Assembly (NCBI RefSeq): GCF_954871325.1 | Contig: NC_088775.1 | Location: 40,029,561 to 40,093,560 of the forward strand | Length of the DNA stretch: 64,000 nt | Reading direction: 5' to 3' | DNA from: Gordionus sp. m RMFG-2023 | Taxonomy: Eukaryota > Nematomorpha > Gordioida > Chordodea > Parachordodidae | Part shown: piece after piece, positions 58,140 through 64,000 of the stretch | Layout of the letters: each line of letters opens with the position of its first letter | Position numbering within the stretch: position 1 is the first letter of the stretch | Position numbers and translations under genes: made by a program | The notes under the pieces: generated by a model | Database searches by the model: none | Seen by the model: the letters and a program-made list of their open reading frames with translations, nothing else | What the model was told of the DNA's origin: nothing

Positions 58140-58380
58140 TTTCATATTCTTAGCTTCCTCTTTTTTATCCCCTATCATTTCCTGTAAATTCTATTTCTAC
58201 ATTTTTCACCTTTATTTATTTTACCTTCTAAAAAAATTTATTATCTGCTATTACATTTTTACAATATATCAGTAAATATTCAAATAGAGTAATCTATGAC
58301 AGGAAAAAAAATATCTAGAAATTGTAATTAAATAATTTCATATGTAAAAAATTCTAAATAAAAAAATTGTCTGCCAAAAA
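58140..58380. other. C/T-rich tail then A+T-rich spacer
   Basis: The C/T skew continues to about 58,250 (TTCTTAGCTTCCTC, TTATCCCCTATC), like the tail after 46,530. No gene. Confidence 0.5.
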
Positions 58381-58785
58381 TTTAGTGAAAATTAAATATA
58401 ATTCCTAAAAAGACTTATCAAAAATGAGAAGAAAAAAATTTGAGAAAAGATCAAAAAAAATAGATTAAAAATGACTTAAAGAGATTGAAAAGAGAAATGT
58501 ATGTAAAAGATTAAAATATGAGGAGAAAAAATCATAAAAAGATTATTGTATGTATGATGAAAAAATAGTAAAGAAAAAATGGAGCAGAGAGGTGAAGAAA
58601 AATAACGAAAAATTTATAAAATTATCAAAATGAGAAGAAAAATAAATCGAGAAAAGATAGTAAGAAAAATAAAGAAAAGAAATCGCAAAAAGTTATATAT
58701 AAAATAAGAAGGAATAATAAAAATAAATAAAAATTTAAGAAAAATTGACAAGAAAAACAATTTTAGAAATATTATAAAAAATAAC
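58381..58785. repeat. Polypurine block, about 400 bp
   Basis: The plus strand is dominated by GAAAA, AGAAGA and GAAAAGAT words with few C. The complementary minus-strand frame at 58,614-58,871, rich in F, I and L, is a composition artefact. Confidence 0.75.
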
Positions 58786-58945
58786 AATTTTCCTTTTTTG
58801 AATGAGAATTTTCCTTTTTTGATTGACACTTTTCCTTTTTTGATTGGACCTTTTCCTTTTTTGTTAGACACTTTTCCTTTTTTAATTGGACCTTTTCCTT
58901 TTATGATCTTTTCCTTTTTGATTGGGACTTTTCCTTTTGAATGGG
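58786..58945. repeat. CTTTTCCTTTTTTGATTGG minisatellite, about 8 units
   Basis: Units of about 18-21 bp alternate CTTTTCCTTTTTTGATTGGA and CTTTTCCTTTTTTGTTAGACA-type variants, ending GACTTTTCCTTTTGAATGGG. The same end, GACTTTTCCTTTTTTGAATG, occurs in reverse complement at 52,503-52,545 at the edge of the Tc1/IS630-like element, with two units. Confidence 0.88.
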
Positions 58946-59439
58946 GAACCCTATATTTTCTTGATAATCAATTTGATTGAATCCAAAAACCTCTTCTAAA
59001 TCCATGGAGGTATTTCCGGTGCAATTGTAGGTATTTTTGTGTTAGGAATATGTTTTCTTTTAACTCTATTTTGATCCCTGCTAATCAATTCCAAATTGAA
59101 TTTAAATGCGGGATGGATAATGGCAATAATAATATTATCATCATTATAAACAGTTGAAAACTGAAATATTATAAACCTTTTATCAATGCCGCATATAAGA
59201 GACTACACAAGAGATTGACAAAACTCAGAATCTGCAAAATAATTTAATTTTGAAGTGAATTTAGAGATTGGATCTAAAAAACCAATATTCATATGAAGCT
59301 TGTATCTTCAAAGATCTTCAAGGTTTTTGCTAAAGGTACCATAAACCTAATTTGGCTTAATTTATTAATAAATTGATGTTCCTAAAACGTGTGAACCCTT
59401 CTCAAATATTTAATTATGTTATCAGATATATTTCTGGAT
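58946..59439. other. Spacer, no gene seen
   Basis: A+T-rich, slightly more mixed composition than elsewhere. No domain or terminal repeat recognised. Confidence 0.5.
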
Positions 59440-59496
59440 ATATTTTGTTTATTCCATAAAGACCGCCGCATTCGAAATGAGTTTTTTTTTTCTCTT

Positions 59497-60741
59497 TTAG
59501 CTTTCACATTTTCTGGTGGTAAGCTCCTTCAACATCTCTCTCCACTTTATGTTATTCATACAATCTCTTTTATCTATTTTATACTTCTTTATATTGGCTC
59601 TTACTTTATGGCCCCATTGAAGTTTTGGCCTTCCTCTTTTACATTTGCCCATCACTTCCAAACTTTCAACTTTATTTCCTATGTAGTTCATAGGCCTTCT
59701 CATTGTGTGCCCATACCACCTAAGTCTATTTACCATTAACTTAGTCTTAATGGGCACTACCTTTAAACTATTTAGTATTCTTGTACTGCGCATATTATCC
59801 TTTCTTGTTACTTCAGCAATCATCCTCAGCATTCTCATCTCCATAGTTTGTAGACTTCTCTCGTCTGATTCTTTGGTTGGCCATGTTTCCGAACTATATA
59901 GAATAGTTGGTTGTACTATGGAACTGTAAATTTTTCCCTTTAATTTGTGTGGGATTCTTTTGTCAAATAGCACTCCAGATAAAGATCTCCACTTTAACCA
60001 CCCTTGATTAATCTTACTCTTTATCTCTTTTTCTATTGTGCCGTTTGTTTGTATAGTGGAGCCCAAATATTTGCAGCTTTCAATTGCGGATATCTGCCAT
60101 TCATTTATATCAATACTCTCTGTTTCATCTCCTCCTATCACCATATACTCCGTCTTTTCTCTATTTACTTTTAATCCGTGCGTTTCTAGGATATTTATCC
60201 AACTTACTAACCTTTCTTTCATTTCATCCTTGGATTCGGCAAGTATCACAATATCATCTGCAAATATCATATTCCACGGGACTGTTTGAGGTATAGACTG
60301 TGCTAATACATCTATTACTGTAATGAAGAGAAGTGGGCTGAGAGCCGACCCTTGATGAACTCCTTCGGCTATTGTGAAGCCTGCTGAAGTACCTGTTGTG
60401 CTACGGACCATTGTTGTATGTCCCATATACATATCCTGTATTATTCTTATATATTTTTCGGGAACTTTTTTGTGGCGTAGCGCCCACCAGATAAGTTTTC
60501 TTGGGATTCTATCGAAGGCCTTTTCTAGATCGAGAAAGACCATGTGTAGCTTTTTGTTCTTTTCCCTGTATTTTTCACTCATTTGCCTAATTGCATGGAT
60601 AGCATCGGTTGTTGATCTTCCAGGCATAAAGCCAAACTGTGTCTCTCCTATATCGATTATATCTCTTAATCTTTTTTCTATTATTTTTTCATATAGTTTT
60701 AGACAGTGTGACATTAGTTTTATGCCCCTGTAATTTGACAA
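59497..60741 (-). CDS. LINE reverse transcriptase domain
   Basis: A 414-codon open stretch in the same frame as the endonuclease. Motifs in order: NYRGIKLMSHCLKLYEKIIE (RT motif 1), QFGFMPGRSTTDAIHAIRQM (motif 2), VFLDLEKAFDRIPR (A, catalytic Asp, near 60,511-60,545), GVHQGSALSPLLF (B), MIFADDIVILAES (C, near 60,240-60,270), GLKVNREKTEYMVIG (D), CKYLGSTI, and a C-terminal RLRWYGHTMRRP region typical of this clade. All catalytic residues are kept. The 143 bp just upstream (60,742-60,885) read correctly only in another frame (SLKALGDDGIHLLTNLYNKI), so two compensating shifts flank it. As it stands the protein would not be made whole. Confidence 0.94.
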   Translation of the reverse strand: MSNYRGIKLMSHCLKLYEKIIEKRLRDIIDIGETQFGFMPGRSTTDAIHAIRQMSEKYREKNKKLHMVFLDLEKAFDRIPRKLIWWALRHKKVPEKYIRIIQDMYMGHTTMVRSTTGTSAGFTIAEGVHQGSALSPLLFITVIDVLAQSIPQTVPWNMIFADDIVILAESKDEMKERLVSWINILETHGLKVNREKTEYMVIGGDETESIDINEWQISAIESCKYLGSTIQTNGTIEKEIKSKINQGWLKWRSLSGVLFDKRIPHKLKGKIYSSIVQPTILYSSETWPTKESDERSLQTMEMRMLRMIAEVTRKDNMRSTRILNSLKVVPIKTKLMVNRLRWYGHTMRRPMNYIGNKVESLEVMGKCKRGRPKLQWGHKVRANIKKYKIDKRDCMNNIKWREMLKELTTRKCES

Positions 60742-60882
60742 TTGTGTGGATCCCCTTTATTTTGAAGATAGGAACTAGATAGCTCTGCCTCCATTTTTGG
60801 GGAACCTCTTCATTTCCAAGTATTTTATTGTACAGATTTGTGAGGAGATGTATTCCATCATCTCCTAATGCTTTAAGGCTTT

Positions 60883-62367
60883 CTATTGGAATTCTGGACC
60901 CCTAGCTTTGTTGTTTTTCATATGCTTGAGGCATGTGATTATTTCTTGTTCTGTTATAGGTTGTACAAGGTTTTGACAAGGGGAGTGTTCGTCGAGATGC
61001 AATATGTGGGAATTAAAGTTGAGAAGCTCCTGAAAATATTCTTTCCATCTATTCATTATTTCTTTTTCCTTTATTATCAATTTCCCATCTTTATTTTTGA
61101 TTACTTTCGGAGCTCCGTTTATATCCCTAGAGTTCTTTTCTCGCTGTTTGGCTAATCTGTATATTTTATTTTGCCCTTCTTTGGTATGTAGATCTTCGTA
61201 CATGTCATCGTATGCCATAGATTTGGCCCTAGCCACCGCCTTTGTAGCTAATCTCTTGGATTTTTTGTATCTTGACTTGTCATCTGCATTTTTGGATTTG
61301 TACCATATTTTATAAAGGGCTTTTTTCTCCTGTATAGTGGTTTGTACCTCTTGATTCCACCACCATAGTTCTTTCTGTGATTTGTTGCCTCCTCTTGTCA
61401 AGCCTAGCGTCGATTTTGCAGTGTCTATTAATCTGGATTAAAGGTCTGTCCAGATTTTTTCACTGACTTGTGAGCAATTTATTGTTTCAATGTTTGCATT
61501 GATTGCAAAGGCATCTGTCATTGTTTTTAATTTGCCCCATTTGATGCATGGTTCCAGTTTTATCTTATTTTGAGTGGATTTATTTGAGATTTGTAAATCC
61601 ATGATTAGTAGCTTGTGTTGCGCGGCGATATCTTCTCCTGGGATGACTTTGCAGTCTATTACATCTTTTAATCTTCTGCGAGAGATTAGCATGTAATCTA
61701 TCTGTGTTTTCCTAGTACCACTTTCATATGTTATTAAATGACTGTCTTTTTTCCTATAGTAGGTGTTGGTTAAGGCAAGGTCGAAGGCTTGCGCAAATTT
61801 CAGTACGTGCTCTCCTTCATCATTTCTTTCTCCGTATCCAAAACCACCATGATGCCTTTTGTAGCTATCTCTTGCTTTCCCCACATGCGCATTTAAATCA
61901 CCACCAATTATGACTAGGTCATCCTTAGGGATTTCCATTACAGCTTCATCAAGGATAGCTCTAAAATCATCTTTCTCCTCTTCCTTGCAACCCGTTTGAG
62001 GAGCATATACTGAAAGGATGTGTAGTATTGATTGACCAATGCAGAGTTTTATCTTCATTAGTCTATCAGAGATCCTGTTGACTTCTACAACTGAGGAGGT
62101 TAGATCTTGACTGAGGATGATGCCGACACCGTTTCTATTGCTAACAAGTCCATTATAGTACAATTTATACCCATCTCCAATCATCAAAGTCTTCTGTCCT
62201 TTCCATTTCGTCTCTTGTATGCACGCTATATCAACTTTTCTATTGTTCAACATTGATGCCAATTCTCTCGTCTTACCTTTAAGCGTCCCAATATTCAAAC
62301 TTGCCAGTCTTGTTTTCTTTGCTTTGACCTTTAAATGAGTATTGGAATATAATTTTAAATCTTCTTT
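60883..62367 (-). pseudogene. LINE endonuclease domain and linker
   Basis: Open from 62,367 to a TAA at 61,438-61,440, then the same frame runs on to 60,883. Motifs: KKTRLASLNIGTLKGKTREL (domain start), DIACIQETKWKG with the catalytic Glu, VIIGGDLNAHVGKA, TQIDYMLISRRRL, and AAQHKLLIMDL in place of the usual SDH, which is the form seen in RTE and craniofacial-development-protein-2-like sequences. The linker reads KELWWWNQEVQTTIQEKKAL, RWKEYFQELLN and TCLKHMKNNKARGP, the usual bridge to the RT. The enzyme nicks target DNA to prime reverse transcription. The internal TAA and a frame change near 60,886-60,895 break it. Confidence 0.92.
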
Positions 62368-62370
62368 CTA

Positions 62371-63217
62371 AAGCTTTCTCCACATCATATGTATATTAAA
62401 CTGATATCGTGGCAAGTACAGCGTGAAATTTGTGGTAGAAATAAATAACTTTTTGCTCTGTTGATTAGGATATCGTCTATATCCACAAGTTGAAATTCTT
62501 CATTTAATTTTTATCCTCAACATTCCACTTCTTTTAGAAGTGAAATATATATTTTGTAAGTTGGAAATTTTATTTCATTCATTTCATATCTTCACAATCT
62601 GTTAATAAGACGATATCGTCTTCAATAGTTTCTATGTTTTATAATTTTAGTTTAAAAAATGAATAGAATAAAAATTTTGGTAACAACTTTGCTCAACATT
62701 TAATATAATTAAATAGTTTCATAAATTTAAATAAATATATATTATTTTTATTGTATTTAATGTATTAATTGAGATTATTTTTTAAACAATTTATACAATA
62801 AAATTACGTTCCTCAGACCCATCCCAAAAAGGAGCAAGCTCCGCTCCCCCTCCCAAGTTTTAGCAGCGCTCCAGGTGTTTTTTTTTAAAATGTAGAGGCG
62901 GATTTTTAACACTCTAATTTATAAAAAAAGAAGGGAATAAATATATTTTAAAAGAAATTTATAATAGCAATTCTGGCCACCAAAATATAAAGAAACGCGA
63001 GCTTTACATTCCCTATCTAAGCCATTGTTTAATTTGCATAAAGCGTTTAACTTGTAATTTTCAAAAAGTAATAACCACTAAGTAATAAATTTTTCAGTGG
63101 CATACGAGTATTTAGTCCATGTCTTAAATTTTGTGTGCCAGTTAGGTTTGAAAAAGCATCTATGCTATCATTTATTTATCCTTTTCCAATCCCGTCCACT
63201 CTGAAAATCAGGAAAGG
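62371..63217. other. A+T-rich spacer, no gene seen
   Basis: No gene. CAAAAAGGAGCAAGCTCCGC near 62,828 is a palindromic G+C-rich scrap, perhaps a worn element end like that at 52,225. Confidence 0.5.
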
Positions 63218-63458
63218 GTTGACCTTTGCAGGTCCGTCCTAAAAATAAAGACCTTACCGATACCCGGATTTTTTAAAAATATATTACATTTATTTTTAAT
63301 TTTTATATCTAATAGAGCTAATTAATAATTCGGTTTTGAAATATAGAGCCTGGCCCGGCTCGGGTATTTATTTTTAAAAAAGTTGTAGGCCCGGCCCGGG
63401 TATATTTAAAATAATTAGAATACAGGGTTTAGGACCGGGCCAAGCCTGTAGCTCTCTG
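63218..63458. repeat. G+C-rich hAT MITE, 241 bp, degraded
   Basis: Ends GGTTGACCTTTGCAGGTCCG and CCAAGCCTGTAGCTCTCTG are imperfect inverted partners. The body has GGCCCGGCCCGGG and CTGGCCCGGCTCGGG. The flanks do not match. The minus frame 63,374-63,580 reads across it and is not a gene. Confidence 0.7.
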
Positions 63459-64000
63459 ATATATATATTATTTAAGAGTATAATAATACAATTGGAATAA
63501 GCCAGCAATCCTTCCGAAGGCCTAGCAAAAGCACCATATAAAACAATATAATAAAATGTTGAATATGCAACCCTGTCCATGGCATATTATACTTACCTAG
63601 CTAGACTGACAATCCATTCATTGAAATATATTTTCCATAACACGCTGTAGGTTTTTCATATGATTCTATAAATAAATGAAACTTTAATATTTAAAAAAAA
63701 GTATTCATAAGATTTTAATACAAGTTACAGAGGAAACCCGAAATGGCGCGTTACCAGTTGATTTGCATTGATATTCATTTAAATTAATGAATCATAAGTT
63801 CTCGGTAATTTTTTTAATAAAAATTAAAAATGCACAAGTCATGGGAAAAATTGTCTACATGCATGCTGAATACATTTCCAGTCAAATCAGATTTCTGCAA
63901 AATCTATAAATCGCACACTAAATGATTTAAAATTGAGAAAATCTGAATCCCCATAGATATACGACAGATATTATACTTATTAAATAAATTTTTTTAAGCA
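63459..64000. other. Window edge, no gene seen
   Basis: A+T-rich sequence without recognised features. Confidence 0.5.

Larger units (their letters stand above)
59440..62370 (-). mobile_element. RTE-clade LINE, nearly full-length
   Basis: A non-LTR retrotransposon in minus orientation with an apurinic-type endonuclease followed by reverse transcriptase. About 930 codons are present, close to the usual RTE single protein (about 950-1,000). The last coding words KELTTRKCES are followed by AAAGAGAAAAAAAAAACTC, then GCGGCGGTC near 59,460, as a short 3' end. The start of the frame is not preceded by an ATG before a stop at 62,368-62,370, so the 5' end is truncated or altered. Damage is light: one in-frame stop and one segment out of frame. 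Confidence 0.93.

Noticed and set aside
58614-58871. 85-residue lysine- and phenylalanine-rich minus frame, and its plus-strand counterpart
   Set aside because: Produced by the polypurine block and the CTTTTCC minisatellite, not a gene.
59416-60733. Several plus-strand frames over the LINE
   Set aside because: Antisense shadows of the reverse transcriptase reading on the minus strand.
63374-63580. 68-residue minus frame
   Set aside because: Reads through the G+C-rich MITE (PGPGL-type residues); no coding signal.

Overview
This window is eukaryotic, very A+T-rich (roughly three quarters or more) and made almost entirely of dead transposable elements. I see no convincing host gene, tRNA or rRNA. 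The element mix is many hAT families, Tc1/IS630-like and pogo-like fragments, an RTE-type LINE and an integrase-bearing element with long inverted termini. It suits a repeat-rich, A+T-rich invertebrate genome, but a mycorrhizal-type fungal genome cannot be excluded from sequence alone. The species is not identified.

Layout. 1-2,076: broken hAT transposase on the minus strand, with an inverted second fragment at the very start. 2,077-5,484: fossil integrase element between inverted repeats of about 350-390 bp. 5,835-8,066: tandem array of about 18 units (111-128 bp) with C-runs and two nested multi-unit duplications. 8,240-12,070: hAT zinc-finger remnant and a 1,153-bp non-autonomous hAT. 12,079-17,307: hAT nest with up to four layers of insertion. 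17,858-24,994: three more bounded hAT elements and copies of a short MITE. 25,320-26,377: another hAT. 26,378-38,490: element-poor A+T-rich DNA with old G+C-rich MITEs, a possible pogo-like fragment and some short open segments. 38,500-41,490: complete-length hAT with GGCGGC-rich ends. 41,500-48,980: degraded ends, a TIR element and one copy of an unrecognised C/T-skewed reading-frame family. 48,990-51,898: 2.9-kb hAT whose ends match the G+C-rich MITEs. 52,498-55,120: Tc1/IS630-like gene split by a hAT with perfect 8-bp target duplication. 55,320-57,478: hAT split by a 552-bp element. 57,480-58,945: second copy of the C/T-skewed family, a polypurine block and a minisatellite. 59,440-62,370: RTE LINE, nearly full-length, minus strand.

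How the parts relate. Eight-base target duplications bound most hATs, so the order of insertion can be read directly. At least three transposase genes were interrupted by later elements. Short G+C-rich elements scattered through the window look like deletion derivatives of the 48,990-51,898 hAT type. The LINE is the best-preserved protein coder, with one in-frame stop and one out-of-frame stretch, so it is probably among the youngest insertions.
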